In this document: positions 21,481 to 32,932 of the stretch, piece after piece
How the letters are laid out: every line of letters begins with the position of its first letter
How positions within the stretch are numbered: the first letter of the stretch is position 1
DNA from: Bradysia coprophila
Taxonomy: Eukaryota; Arthropoda; Insecta; Diptera; Sciaridae
DNA length: 64,000 nt
Direction: 5' to 3'
NCBI RefSeq assembly: GCF_014529535.1
Contig: NW_023503493.1
Coordinates: 11,874,001-11,938,000, forward strand
The notes under the pieces: generated by a model
Databases searched by the model: none
Told to the model about the DNA's origin: nothing
The model's input: only the letters and a program-made list of their open reading frames with translations
Translations under genes and position numbers: made by a program

Positions 21481-22770
21481 TCGGAAATAACGTTGTGATA
21501 CTCGCACAACTTACTCATGTTTCTTTCAGAACAACTTGCTTCGGCAACTGTTTTTCGACAAGTGTAGTTGGATACCTAGACTCTAGCTCAGATATACACC
21601 CTCATTAGTAGAGCTAATACGCATCTATTCGGTCGAATCGTATAATAAAGCGTTTGTTTTAAGAAAAAAGCTCAGAATTCTTCCTGTGGTTTAGTGTAGC
21701 TTCACGGGTCTGAACGGAACTCGAGACTCAAATGCATTTTTGGTATACTTGGTTCATTGATTCAATTTCAGTTCATTTAATTTATTCAAATATAGCTGCT
21801 TCCACAAAATTCGTATTATTCGCGCTATCGCTTGCGACTCCTGACTTGTTAATTGAGCGACGATAACTGTTAAAACTTTCGATAAAAATCACATGCATCC
21901 ATCGATATAATATAGTGTAGATAAGTAATGTCAAAGAAACTTTATGCGGAAAGATCACATGGATGTATGTGTAACGTAACTTACGTTTTGAGAAAGCGCG
22001 CGAAATAATGTCATACAAATATTTGAAAATAATTGAAACTCTGCATTTCTCAATTTCCTTTTTCTCTTCGTTTTATGTTGTGGTTCGTATTTTTTGCACT
22101 TGTATGTGTGCTATGTTTCCGAAATTTCTTTCTTCGTGCCTCAATATCTACAGCATATTACATCGATGCATGCATCCGATAAAAATCTAGAAAGTACCGA
22201 TAGAAGATAATAAATCACCAATAAAAAATAAGGAAAGATCGATGAAATGAACAACTTTATTGGTATTTTGTACTCCTTAACGGGAAAAAGTTATCGGTAG
22301 TTTTGAATATTTTTATCGGTATACTTGGAATTTTCACTATCGCGGTACTTTATTTTTTTTTTAATCTGCATTATTGAATAAAAATATCGGTCGTTTATTA
22401 GTATCCAATATATTTCCCTTTATTTCATAAGCACTTTACTGTAAATATCATATAAATTGTAGCAAAAAATAAAGTAAAATTGACCCACACGACGTATGGA
22501 CGTGAATAGATATTATCACCCGAAGTTTTAACGCACCTTTACAATTATTCATTAAAGCGATAGTGCAAGGCATTGGTTAGTAAATAAAATTCTCTGTAAA
22601 TTAAAATTAAAAAAAAAGGAAATATTTTTACTGCCTGTCCTATGCAATAGTTGACTATTCCATAGCAATTTCCCGATGCGTAAATGATCCATTACATGAA
22701 GAATATTTTCGATTTATTTTTCGTGAATTCTTTTCTGTCACTTTTGCATGAAGCAGAACCACGTAATTCA
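21481..22770. other. Spacer with duplicated 3' flank of copy 3
   Basis: No gene recognised at 21481-22430. From about 22430 the sequence resembles the 3' flanks of copies 2, 4 and 5 (TCACATAAATTGNAGCAAAAAA-type block), which probably includes 3' UTR and polyadenylation signals. Confidence 0.5.
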
Positions 22771-23986
22771 TTAATTCGGAAACAACCTTGTGGTACTCAC
22801 TCGGCACCGCTCACAACGATACTGATTCTTTCCTGAAATACATTTAAATTTATGTCAAAATGTAAACTGAATACATCCTCAATGCAACAAACTCACCGCG
22901 AGCGGTTTCATGGAATGTATCAATTTCAGCAGCAGTCAGCTTCAGAGCAATACTCCAACCGATTTGTGGTTTCAGCGTGCAATTATCTTCTAGCACGTCG
23001 AAACCAGTATGACCTGCAAACATTACGCTTTCATACGTTGCGCTTCTTTCTTCGATTTTAACGTCGACGGCTACGATACCAGTAGGAATCTTATCCATGT
23101 CAATTACTGGCCAAGGTCCTACTTTACCTCGCTGATTACCATGATCCATCCAATTACCTTCCACATCGAAAACAGCGAATGCAGTCAACCATCCACTAAT
23201 GTAGCTGGAGCCGGAACCACCTCCAAAGTGACTGCAAATACGATTCCAAAATTCGATGTTTGGTTCGTTGTTCTTGGCGGCGATGAACTCTTCCAGAATT
23301 GGCTTCAGCATTTCGTACCATTTGTCCAACTTGTACTCCTTCAACTTCTCCAGTCGACTTAGGATGCTTTTCCAGTCGGCTATTGTTCCTTCTACAGTTA
23401 CGTATGGAATGCCACACAAAAAACGACAAGTATAATCAAAGTACTTTTTCGTCGTTGCCATGAATACTATTCCACAAGAAATCATGTCCTCAGTGGTGGT
23501 TGTTGAAAAATTTGGCAAAATCCAATTTTTCACCGTCTTATCCACGAGATTATCGTCGATTTTCTCCGTCATTTTCGTCACAAACAGGTCATAGGGTGCT
23601 GCACGAAGTGTTCCATCGATGCAAACGACAAGTTCTTTCTTCCCATCAAAATTGACGAATTGATTGCGGAGCTCTTCAGCATTCTTATTGATATAAAACG
23701 AGAATTGAGTCAATATAGCCGTCCAAATGTCATCAGGACGAATGACCAGATTGTGGTGGTTGTTATAGCAATTGATTACGGTTCGGACAAATCCATTATT
23801 GCTGGGTTGCACTCTCGAGGAATATGGGGACTCCATTAATACTTCCGTACAATGGTTTTGATTAAACAGTTGCGATTGTACGCAAATTGATGTTTTCTCG
23901 GCTGTTTTCTTTTCGGAGAAACTTTTGAAACATTCAGGTTTCTTGTCTGATACTCGGAATTTTGTAGAGTTCGTAGAGGCACTCAT
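22771..23986 (-). CDS. DUF4419 protein, copy 3, 383 aa
   Basis: Exon 1 is 23986-22897 and exon 2 is 22832-22771, separated by a 64-bp intron with a GTGAGT donor. The N-terminus is MSASTNSTKFRV. The DUF4419 core is intact with RPDDIWTAIL, NFSTTTTEDM, CGIPYVTVEGTIADWKS and SGWLTAF. The final exon encodes YRCERC followed by a tail unlike the other copies, because the reading frame passes through GAGTGAGTACC, itself a plausible splice donor. An additional downstream exon is therefore possible, and the true C-terminus after CERC is uncertain. It is closest to copy 4, with which it shares long 5' and 3' flanks. Confidence 0.83.
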
Positions 23987-24530
23987 CGTGATTGAAATGA
24001 TTTTTTTTAGTTATATTTAGGTCTATTCAGTTAACTTTATGCGTCGTATTTAGTGTTTTTATGATTCTTAGGACCGATGTCAGCGGCTGGTGCAATGACA
24101 TTATAATCGAACAAAGGAAATCGAGTTTAGCTCAGCTATGCACTCTATGCACACAAATCCGCGGTCCATATGTGCAGTGATAATACGTGAGATAATAATA
24201 TGTAACTTACTTACAGCACTTTCCATTGAGTTATACTCTATGGTACTTTCTCTCATTAGGGACTATATTAGTAACCAGCATGAGACACTAAAAAAATCAT
24301 AAAAAAAACTTGGTTCTTACAGACAGGTGAAGACACCTACGATAGCAGCTGGCACCCAAATTACTCTCATTTCATCCGTCGTCGGTGACGGAGTGCGGTA
24401 TGTATTTACTAAAAAAACAACATTTATTACTCCAGAGTGTTTGTTCAACTAGAAGTTTTAGAAACAACACTTTGTGCGCGGAAGAAACACATTTTGTTCA
24501 ATCAGAATTCTAGACCTTAGACGAAATCGA
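23987..24530. repeat. Segmentally duplicated 5' flank, unit 3
   Basis: Paralogous to 20937-21480 and 28376-29045 over most of its length, in the same order and orientation relative to the DUF4419 start. Confidence 0.75.
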
Positions 24531-24784
24531 CAAAAGGTATTTTTCATTTTTCATTTTTCGTTTTATTTTTGATTTTCTTTTCTTTTTAATTTTCTTTTCG
24601 AGTTTTGTTCAGATTGATTAGTGACCGTGCAATTTGTGTTCCTTTTCATTTTCACATTAATTTTTGTTAGTGTACTTTCGCTTCACGCGACCCAAAGGAA
24701 AGGGAAGAGTAATGCTCTGATTGGTTGTTTTGGTGTATTCGTTTGAACTTAATTTTTTCTGCATTGTAGATGACTCTATTCCCG

Positions 24785-24960
24785 TAATCATGGGCGCGCG
24801 TTAGCATAGCGCCCGTGACGCAAGTCCTATTACTAGAAAAAATTTCAAAAATTTTTTTTTGTCGTAGACTGCAGAATCATAGGCGCGCGTTAGCATAGCG
24901 CCCGTGACGCAAGTCCTATTACTAGAAAAAATTTCAAAATTTTTTTTTTTGTCGTAGACA
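24785..24960. repeat. Tandem pair of 93-bp repeat, GCGCGCGTTAGCATAGCGCC
   Basis: Two near-identical units run from the GCGCGCGTTAGCATAGCGCC block through GTGACGCAAGTCCTATTACT to a T-rich stretch ending GTCGTAGAC. An inverted single copy lies at 50230-50325. The block is unusually GC-rich for the window and contains the GTGACGC motif. Confidence 0.75.
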
Positions 24961-24994
24961 TATGTTGTACCTGTAAAGTACTTTTAAGAATTTT

Positions 24995-25205
24995 TTTAAA
25001 ATAGGCAAGAATATGTCCTAATACGTCCGAACCATCTGCCACTTTGTGACGCAAAATTTTTTTGGTAAAATTTTGTTTCTAGAATTTCTTTGGTCAAATT
25101 TTTGCTGTTACAGTTTTTGCGTACAAGCGCAGAATGCGTCACCTCCAGCGATATCAGTTGTTTTGGAAGTATGCACAGGGACTAGCGTCACTTTTACTCT
25201 TTTGA
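24995..25205. repeat. GTGACGC family repeat
   Basis: Contains CATCTGCCACTTTGTGACGC, AATTTTTTTGGTAAAATTTT and AGCGATATCAGTTGTTTTGG, in the same order as at 48830-49000, and resembles the arms of the 15678-16231 palindrome. Confidence 0.65.
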
Positions 25206-25924
25206 GTGTATTTGACTGATTAGTATGTTTTTCAGGTAAAAAAAAGTTTTGTACCATTGGTCGATTACAATGCTAATAATTCGTCTCAGTTCTAGACAAA
25301 ATAGTAGTTTTCTTAAATAAGTGACGGAAGGTATTGTATATTGTCTGTCCGACGTTAACATTGTGATGCTCGCAAAACTTACTATTGAATAAAAATATCG
25401 GTCGTTTATTAGTATCCAATATATTTCACTTTTCTTCATACTACTGTAAATATCACATAAATTGCAGCAAAAAATAAAGTTAAATTGGTACCCAGACGAC
25501 GTATGGACGTGATTACATATTAGCGCCCGAAGTTTGAACAATTTATTAGTAAGTTACAATTAGTAAATAAAATTTTCTGTAAATTGAAAGTTAAAAAAAG
25601 GATATATTTTTACTGCGTGTCCTATGCGAAAGTTGACTATTCCATAGCAATTCCTGCGTAAATGAAGAATATTTTCGCCCTATTTTTCGTGATTTCTTTT
25701 CTGCTACTTTCGCATGGGGTACACACAGAATACATTGGATGCTGCTACGTAATTCATTAATTCGGAAACTACCTTGTGATACTCACTCGGGTGTTTCGCG
25801 GAGTATTCAAAATCACACTTGAGAGTTCGATTTTATCACAAAATTGTTACATCATGAATTACTTTCGCAGCATCCAATGTAACCTACTACAATCGGCGAT
25901 ACAGCAGTGTAGATCCTGTGATAT

Positions 25925-28375
25925 TTACTTATTCAAAAGCCTTCTGCACCTCTCACAACGATACTGATTCTCTCCTGAAATACATTTCATTTTGAGTTAA
26001 AATGCCCACTCCGACATCCTCAATAGTGTCCCATTTCGGATATAGTTCACTTTTATGCTGCGGGGACACCATACAAAAAACGAGGAAAGTGTTCAATTTC
26101 TTAATTTTTAGGTCTTTTTTCTTCTAGAAAAAATACTCTATTGTTGTCTGTTTGCCACGTTGTCTGTTCCCAGTGCCGCTTTTAGCTTTTGGGCGCCATT
26201 GGGCAATTGAAAAAACAGGCGCCAATTTAGTAAAGCTAAATTTTTTTTAGGACCTCGGGCATTTGCCCATTTGGCCTATATGGAAAAGGCGGCACTGTCT
26301 GTTCCACAAATTTGCTAGTTTTGGTTGCTCTCAGTCGGTAGTTGGTATTTTTGGTAGTTTTGGAAGTTAGTAGTTTTGGTGGCTGGATTGTTATTCCAAA
26401 TTGCAAAGCCACTATGAGCAAATCAACACCAGGCAAATAATAATTATCTATTATGGCCAGGTGAAGGTGTACTTTCGCAAGGTAATTAAACAGCCTTCAC
26501 CTGGCCTTATCTGATAACCGATAGCTCACAGTTAACACTGCAATACGAAAATTTGTTAGTTGGTAGCTGACTACCAAGATTATTATTGACTAACAAACGT
26601 AATTTTCGACAGAGATGATTACTGTTGAAGAACTAAGCGCCGACTGACAGCAAATTTTGTAGTCGGTAGTTTTGGTAGTTATGATAGTTGAGAGCTGGAT
26701 TGACATTCAAAATTACAAAGCCACCATGAGCATATCAACACCAGGCAAATAATAATTGTTTGTTATCTGATAACCGATAGCTCAGAGTTAACATTGCAAT
26801 TCGAAAGTTTGGTAGTTGGTAGCTAACTACCAAGGCTATAATTGACTACCAAGCGTAATTTTTGGAGAAGAGATGTTTGCTATTCGAGAACTACACGACG
26901 ACTGACAAAATAATTCTACATGCTCGCCTATTTAAAGCTTAATTTTTGGTAGTTGACTACCAAACTGGTAGTTGACGACCATGCTGATAGAGATGTGGAA
27001 CAGATATTTACTGTTCGAGAGCTGCACACCGACTGATGAAATTATTTAGGCTGCTTGCCTAATTATAATTCGATAATGTGGTAGTTGACTACCAAATTGG
27101 TGAAAGTTGGTGGAGATGTTTATTGTTCAAAATCTGAATATCGACTATTCCTCCTGCTTGCCTCCAGAAAAAATCGAGAAAAAGAAAAAAGACCTCACGA
27201 GGCTTTAGCCGGTCTATTCTTGTTATAGTTCTGCGGGGACAAAATTGAACTAGTCCCGAAATGGAATGTTCTATGCAATAAACTCACCGCGAGCGGTTTC
27301 ATGAAACTTATCTTTCAGCAGCAGTCTCTTTGAGAGCAATGCTCCAACCGATTTGTGGTTTCAGCGTGCAATTATCTTGTAGCACGTCGAAACCCGTATG
27401 GCCTGCAAACAATACGTTTTCATACGTTGCGGCTCCTTCGACGATTTTAACGTCAACTGCTACAATACCAGTAGGAATCTCATCCATGTCAATTACTGGC
27501 CAAGTTCCTACTTCATCTCGTTGACTACCATGATCCGTCCAATTACCTTCCACATCGAAAGCAGCGAATGCAGCCATCCATCCACTAATGTAGCTGGAGC
27601 CGGATCCACCTCCCAAGTCGTTGCAAATACGATTCCAGAATTCGATGTTTGGTTTATTGTTCTTGGCGGCGATGAACTCTTTTAGAATCGACTTTAGCAT
27701 TTCGTACCATTTGTCCAACTTGTACTCCTTCAACTTCTCCAGTCGACTTAGGATGCTTTCCCAGTCGGCTATTGTTCCTTCTAAAGTAATGTATGGAATG
27801 CCACACAAAAAACTAAAAGTATATTCAAAGTACTTTTTCATCGTTGCCATGAATACAATTCCACAGGAAATCATGTCCTCGGTGGTGGTTGTTGAAAAAT
27901 TTGGCAAAATCCATTTTTTTACTGTTTTATCCACTAGATTCTCATCGATTTTCTCCGTAATTTTCGTCACGAATAGGTCATAGGGTGCTGCACGAAGTGT
28001 TCCACCGATGGTAACGACAAGTTCTTTCTTCCCATCAAAATTGACGAATTGATTGCGGAACTCTTCAGCATTCTTATTGATATGAAACGAGAACTGAGTC
28101 AATATAGCCATCCAAATGTCATCAGGACGAATGACCAGATTGTGGTGGTTGTTATAGCAATTGATTACGGTTCGGACAAATCCATTATTGCTGGGTTGCA
28201 CTCTCGAGGAATATGGGGACTCCATTAATACTTCCGTACAATGGTTTTGATTAAACAGTTGCGATTGTACGCAAATTGATGTTTTTTCGGTTGTTGTCTT
28301 TTTGGAAAATTTTTTGAAACATTCAGGTTTCTTGTCTGATACACGGAATTTTGTGGAGTTCGTAGAGTCACTCAT
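25925..28375 (-). CDS. DUF4419 protein, copy 4, frameshifted near C-terminus
   Basis: The long exon 28375-27288 encodes an intact DUF4419 core, but it is 1088 bp instead of the 1090 bp of copies 2, 3 and 5. A 2-bp deletion after ALKETAAE creates TAA at 27310-27308, giving a 355-residue protein without the last 8 core residues or the CxxC tail. The matching last exon still exists at 25974-25925 and would encode YRCERCRRLLNK. The intron between them has grown to about 1.3 kb through an inserted element at 26026-27271. The rest of the frame is open, so the gene may make a truncated product or be an early pseudogene. Confidence 0.75.
26171..26297. mobile_element. hAT-type MITE, 127 bp, perfect 8-bp TSD
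   Basis: Begins CAGTGCCGCTTTTAGC and ends AAAAGGCGGCACTG. Both flanks are TCTGTTCC (26163-26170 and 26298-26305), a perfect 8-bp target duplication. The terminal CAGTG and TSD length fit hAT. Degenerate relatives appear near 8190, 9830 and 16682. Confidence 0.88.
26455..26506. mobile_element. 52-bp palindromic insertion with TTAT duplication
   Basis: GGCCAGGTGAAGG and CCTTCACCTGGCC form the ends of a 52-bp segment flanked by TTAT on both sides (26451-26454, 26507-26510). The neighbouring tandem repeat at about 26747-26775 has the same context with a single TTAT and no insert, which is a preserved empty site. A second example with the same GGCCAGGT ends is at 61862-61911. Confidence 0.75.
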
Positions 28376-29045
28376 CGTGATTGAAATGAATTTATTTTTA
28401 GTTATATTTAGGTCTATTCAGTTAACTTTATGCGTCGTATTTAGTGTTTTTATGATTCTTAAGACCGATGTCAGCGGCTGGTGCAATGACATTGTAAACG
28501 AACAAAGTGTATCGAGTTTAGCTTAGGGGCCATTCATAAAGTGCGCACGCAGTGTGCGGTCATTTTTTGACCCCCTCCCCCCCGTTACGCACGCGATTTT
28601 CCATATAAAAAGTTCCAATTTCAGACCCCCCCTCCCCCCTTAAGTGCGTGCGCACTATTTGAATGGCCCCTTAGCTATGCACACAAATCCCCGGCCCATA
28701 TGTACAGTGATAATACGTGAGATAATCATATGTAACTTACTTACAGCACTTTCTCTCATTAGGGACTATATTAGTAATCGTATGAGAAACTACAAAAAAT
28801 CATAAAAAAAACCTTGGTTCTTAAAGACAGGTTAAGACAACTACGAAGGCAGCTGGTACCGCTGGCCCCCAATTCACTCTCATTTCATCAGTCGTCGGTG
28901 ATGGAATGTGGTATGTATTTACAACAAAAATCAACATTTATCACTCCAGAGCTCCAGAGGGTTTGTTCAACTAGAAGTTTTAGGAACAACACTTTGTGTG
29001 CGCAACACATTTTGTTGAATAGACAAAATAGTACTTTCCTTAAAT
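28376..29045. repeat. Segmentally duplicated 5' flank, unit 4
   Basis: Homologous to 20937-21480 and 23987-24530, but interrupted by a Harbinger-type MITE at 28526-28670. Similarity continues past 29045 to the hAT-like MITE at 29112. Confidence 0.75.
28526..28670. mobile_element. PIF/Harbinger-type MITE, 145 bp, TTA TSD
   Basis: Terminal inverted repeats start GGGGCCATTCA and share GTGCGCACGC. TTA is duplicated at 28523-28525 and 28671-28673. The paralogous flank of copy 2 near 21084-21093 reads AGCTTAGCTATG with one TTA, an intact empty site. TIR and TSD fit PIF/Harbinger. Confidence 0.9.
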
Positions 29046-29111
29046 AAGTGACGGAATGTATTGTCTGTTCGTCATTAATTCGAAAATAACATTGTTATAC
29101 TCGCACAACTT

Positions 29112-29255
29112 GGGGTAGGGTAATCTCGCACACCACACAAATTCATGGTGTGCGAGATTCACCTCTAAGTGGTGAATCTCGCACAGTCATGACTTTTCGT
29201 TACATGTCGTAAAAGGACGCATACTATGATCGCGTGTGCGAGATTCCCCGACACC
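29112..29255. mobile_element. hAT-like MITE, 144 bp, 8-bp TSD CACAACTT
   Basis: CACAACTT flanks both ends (29104-29111 and 29256-29263). Inverted ends GGGGTAGGGTAATCTCGCAC and GGTGTCGGGGAATCTCGCAC agree at most positions, and further AATCTCGCAC copies lie inside. The paralogous flank near 21503-21515 (GCACAACTTACTCATG) is the empty site. Confidence 0.88.
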
Positions 29256-29622
29256 CACAACTTACTAATGTTTTTTTCTAAACAACTTGCTTTGGAAACT
29301 GTTTTTCGACAAGTGTAGTTGGATACCTAGACTCTAGCTCATACATTTGCCTACATTTGTCGAAAAGACAGTTACCAAAGCTTGTTACTCAAAAACACAC
29401 AGCTGAGTTTGCGAATATCACAAAATTGATACCTCATGTAACGAATTCCTTTCACAGCATCCATACCAATTTAATCTACAAAGAGACAACCACTCCCACT
29501 AGTGCGTCAACTTAATCAGAGGAAGTATGTACAACTTTATCAGTTATTTATTCAAATATTTATAAACTTACAAGTGTACTGAACCCAATCAAAGTCGATT
29601 GTTAAGTGGTCCAAATAACATT

Positions 29623-32309
29623 TCATTCGGATTCTAGGTCCTGAGAGAGATTACGCGCCGCTTTTCTCAACGATTCTGTAATAAGTGGTTGTCCTTTAGG
29701 AACCTCCTTTTTCTTTGAACTGCTTCCACCAAGTTTCTGCCGTTTTTTAGACGAACTGGATCCACTGCAGTCTCGCTTTATTGGCACCTTGTTGACAGGA
29801 GTTTCCGGAGCCTGATTCTCCCGTTCCATTTCACAAATCTGGAACTCGAATCCTTTTTCGGCAATGAATCTATAAATTCGTTGCAATTCGATCTTAGCGA
29901 TCAATGTTTGGTACAATGAACGATATGGTCTCAAAATGAGCTCGAAAAAGTTAATTTTAGTGCAAAATTTATTCGTAAATTCGTGGAATTGTTGCATCGA
30001 AGTATTGAGAAGTCCCATTTGATTGAAGTTGATACCAAACAATAGCTTGCTGGTTACGTCACCGTTAGCTTGGATTAACTTTGCTTTCACAAGAAACTCA
30101 AATAGACGTCGCGCTACGATATCAAGTTCAATGGAATCTGGAAGTTGGAAAACTAAGCGATTCAGTGCGTTCATAATTGATTTGAAATTGGTGTAATCAT
30201 TTATGTGGCCCTTGTAGAGTTCCAGTTTTGTTATTAAGTCTGCAACCGCAACAGTTTCTTTTATTTGCGATTCCTCTTTTAATGACCTCTTCGTGGATTT
30301 GTTGTCTTCATCGACAAATGCGTACACAAATGTCAATTTATTTTTCCGATACAAATCTACATATTGCTCCTTGCTAGTTATTCCCCATTCAACAAGTTTA
30401 GCATTTATATCGCTCTTTTCTACTAAGTGAGTGTAATGCTTGTGCAGGGTTTTTTCCCCACTACCAACAATATCGTCGTAAATTAGCTTAGCCGAAGCAG
30501 TTAATTGGCTTGCTGCATCTCGAGTTGACTGTCCAAACTTCCTCTTCACATGATAGATGTATACTTTAGCATTTACCGAGTCGTAGCTCAACAAATCGAA
30601 TATTTCAATGAAATTTGCCGTTATTTTGTCACCAACCAAATAGTTTGCTTCCGACGCATATTTACAGTTGTACTCTTGTTCCAGATTATCCCGACCAGAC
30701 TGTTGTGACAATGTCAATTGCGAATAATCTTGTGTATTTGCTGCTGCAGACGAAGTTGAAGGCTGCGAACTGGATGAGGTATCACTTTCGTTCAACGTAG
30801 GTGTTGATGTGACGGGAAATTTTTTGAACAAATACGCTGAGTCGACCTCAGACATTAAATTGTTTTTGAGTAATTGACGAAACTTACGTTGTATAATGGC
30901 GAGTCGATCACTGCTCACCTGATACCAATGCGAACAAAATCTCCAATATGTTTTATCGTTGTGATGAAGTGCACCGTGCATAACATCAACAATCGATATC
31001 CTTTCTGAAATTTGTCGCTCGCCATTGTAGTTAAGTAAATAAATTCGAAATGATTTCAGAGTTTTCCAAAGTGCCGCTGGGTTCATTGTTTTTTTAGTGT
31101 TAAATCTTCCCGACGACGAAATAGCTTTCAATACTTCTGATACAGTTGGTATCCCATCATTGCTGTACAAAGTCTTCGAGGCAAGCCTAATTTCACATCT
31201 CGCTATGAATGCCGTTGGAAAATGCAACGTTAGTTCAAGTTTCGTACTCAACATTATACTTTGGTGAATGCTGATTGCCAATTGATTATTGAGCTGAATA
31301 GTCACCGAATCCGGTACTTCCGTAATATCTAGTGCCAGATCAACATCTTCTTCAATAACATTATGACCCGTACTCAAATGAGTTTCCTCGTTCCGAATGA
31401 TTTTAGTCAAATGATCCAACACGCAAACTTCTTCGTTCTGTGTAAGAGGAGTGGTGAAGCTAATCGACAATTTTTTTACGTGAACTCGATGCTCCTTAGT
31501 AGAAATATGGAATGGCGACAATGTAAAAATGGAACAATGTTTTCGCAACGATGCTGTGAATCCCAGTAAAAGGACGGGAACGTCGTTAAAGTCGATCGTT
31601 GTTTTGTTGCGCAATACTCGCGTTTTCGTGAATATATTGCCAATCAGATGATGTGACGAATCCTTTGACACCATTTCACAGTCGACCAATCTGAGAGTTT
31701 AATTATTTTACTTCAATTAGTTGGTGGTGTAATTATTTGGCATGGTAAATACATTGCGGATAAATTGAACTGAGCGACCGCTCACCTTCGCGTAATATTT
31801 GTGGGAAATGCAGTGTTTGCATTCCTGGCGAATCGTTGCAAAGACACGGCACTGTTTGAAACCAAAAATACTTCAGCAGTCTCAGTAGGACCCATTCTGT
31901 AGTACAAAACAACTAAGTGTTGAGTTGTGGTCGTTTTGTCATCGTTCGGATGATACTTTTGATAACTCAAGCATGGTGATGTTGATGTCCATTCCCATGT
32001 TTTTGACTTGAACTTGATTGGAGTATTAGTCGAATGTGTTTGAAGCATACGCTCGGTAATCTTTGTTCGCTTTTCAATTCGTTTTTTGAGATTTTCAAGA
32101 AATGTCTCAATATTTTGATTACAAACATCCAATTGCATTATTACAGCAGGACGTCGAATTGACCCATTTCCAGGCTCGGGTCTAAAAACCGAGTTATAAT
32201 TAGAATCACATAGCGCTAGCTAAAATAATTGGTTTGTTTACTCTGTTTCCTGAACTACTGAATCAACTGCACTGTCCGAACCTTGACCACTCGTTACTTT
32301 CATTTTCAT
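29623..32309 (-). CDS. TIGR04141/DUF6119-like protein, three exons, 843 aa
   Basis: Exons 32309-32242, 32181-31786 and 31690-29623 join in frame with introns of 60 and 95 bp. I do not know its function. The pattern resembles the bacterial TIGR04141 'sporadically distributed' (DUF6119) family: YWRFCSHWYQV at about 402, EQEYN at 492, a VGDK-IEIFDLL stretch at 508-521, YHVKRK at 534 and QLTASA at 550. In that family these correspond to the YN, ligand-like D, E-CDL, HVK and Q-SA positions. A serine-rich linker (about 455-475) splits the middle. The C-terminal 50 residues contain KKRQKL and SSSKKK, a likely nuclear localisation signal. It lies between DUF4419 copies 4 and 5 on the same strand. Family assignment is from memory of motifs and needs a profile search; the gene model itself is firmer. 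Confidence 0.6.
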
Positions 32310-32932
32310 ATCTTCCACCAAACTGTAGATGCAAATCTATTTTGAAAACAAATATGTGCAACTTTGAACGTGTGAAATTAAAATTCAAAAATTGAAGGCT
32401 TTTCATCAGACTAAATCCAAGGTGTTAACTGAGGAGAAAGACCATAAGTAGCCTGTTATGATAAGAAAGAAGGCAAAATAATTGAGACCATTTAACTTGC
32501 CTTGCGGGATGTGTCAAAATTTATGTGCAAAAATACAATGACAAGTTTTGAAAGGCAAGTAATAATTAAAGTCTTCTCTGATCATAAAGTTAAAAATTCA
32601 CAGTGGTCCGGTTTGCCTACGTTTACGTGACGTTTCTATTGTTTACATGACTTTTTCATTGTTTTAATTCTAACTGTCAAGCAAAACGGCTGACAAAAAA
32701 CGGAGGCAAAACACCCAAAAAAACGGACGACTGTGAATTCAGCCTACATTGAATTTAAGCTGGCCTTGAGGGCAATGTCAGTGAAAATGACGCGGTTTTA
32801 TGAAAATGTTAATAGATTGTATGTAAATGTCTATTGTATGAGACCAGTGTCAAACTTTTTTCATGTGTGGTGTAAACCTGACACTCTAATTTTTCTTACT
32901 TTTTCATGACCTTTGGATCATATTCCTCTATT

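Larger units (their letters stand above)
26026..27271. mobile_element. 1.25-kb non-autonomous element in intron of copy 4
   Basis: The ends are inverted: CCCATTTCGG, TAGTTCA and CCCCGCAG-like motifs at 26029-26067 match the reverse complement of 27228-27264. Homologous introns in other copies are 59-66 bp, so the insertion is clear. A TA dinucleotide flanks both proposed ends, suggesting a Tc1/mariner-like duplication, though this is weak. The interior has two 255-bp tandem repeats, many GGTAGTTGACTACC-like palindromes, a nested hAT MITE, and a 52-bp palindrome. No transposase ORF is present. Confidence 0.7.

Noticed and set aside
26026-27271. Possible LTR retrotransposon in the intron of copy 4
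   Set aside because: The ends are inverted rather than direct repeats, and there is no reverse-transcriptase or gag-like ORF.
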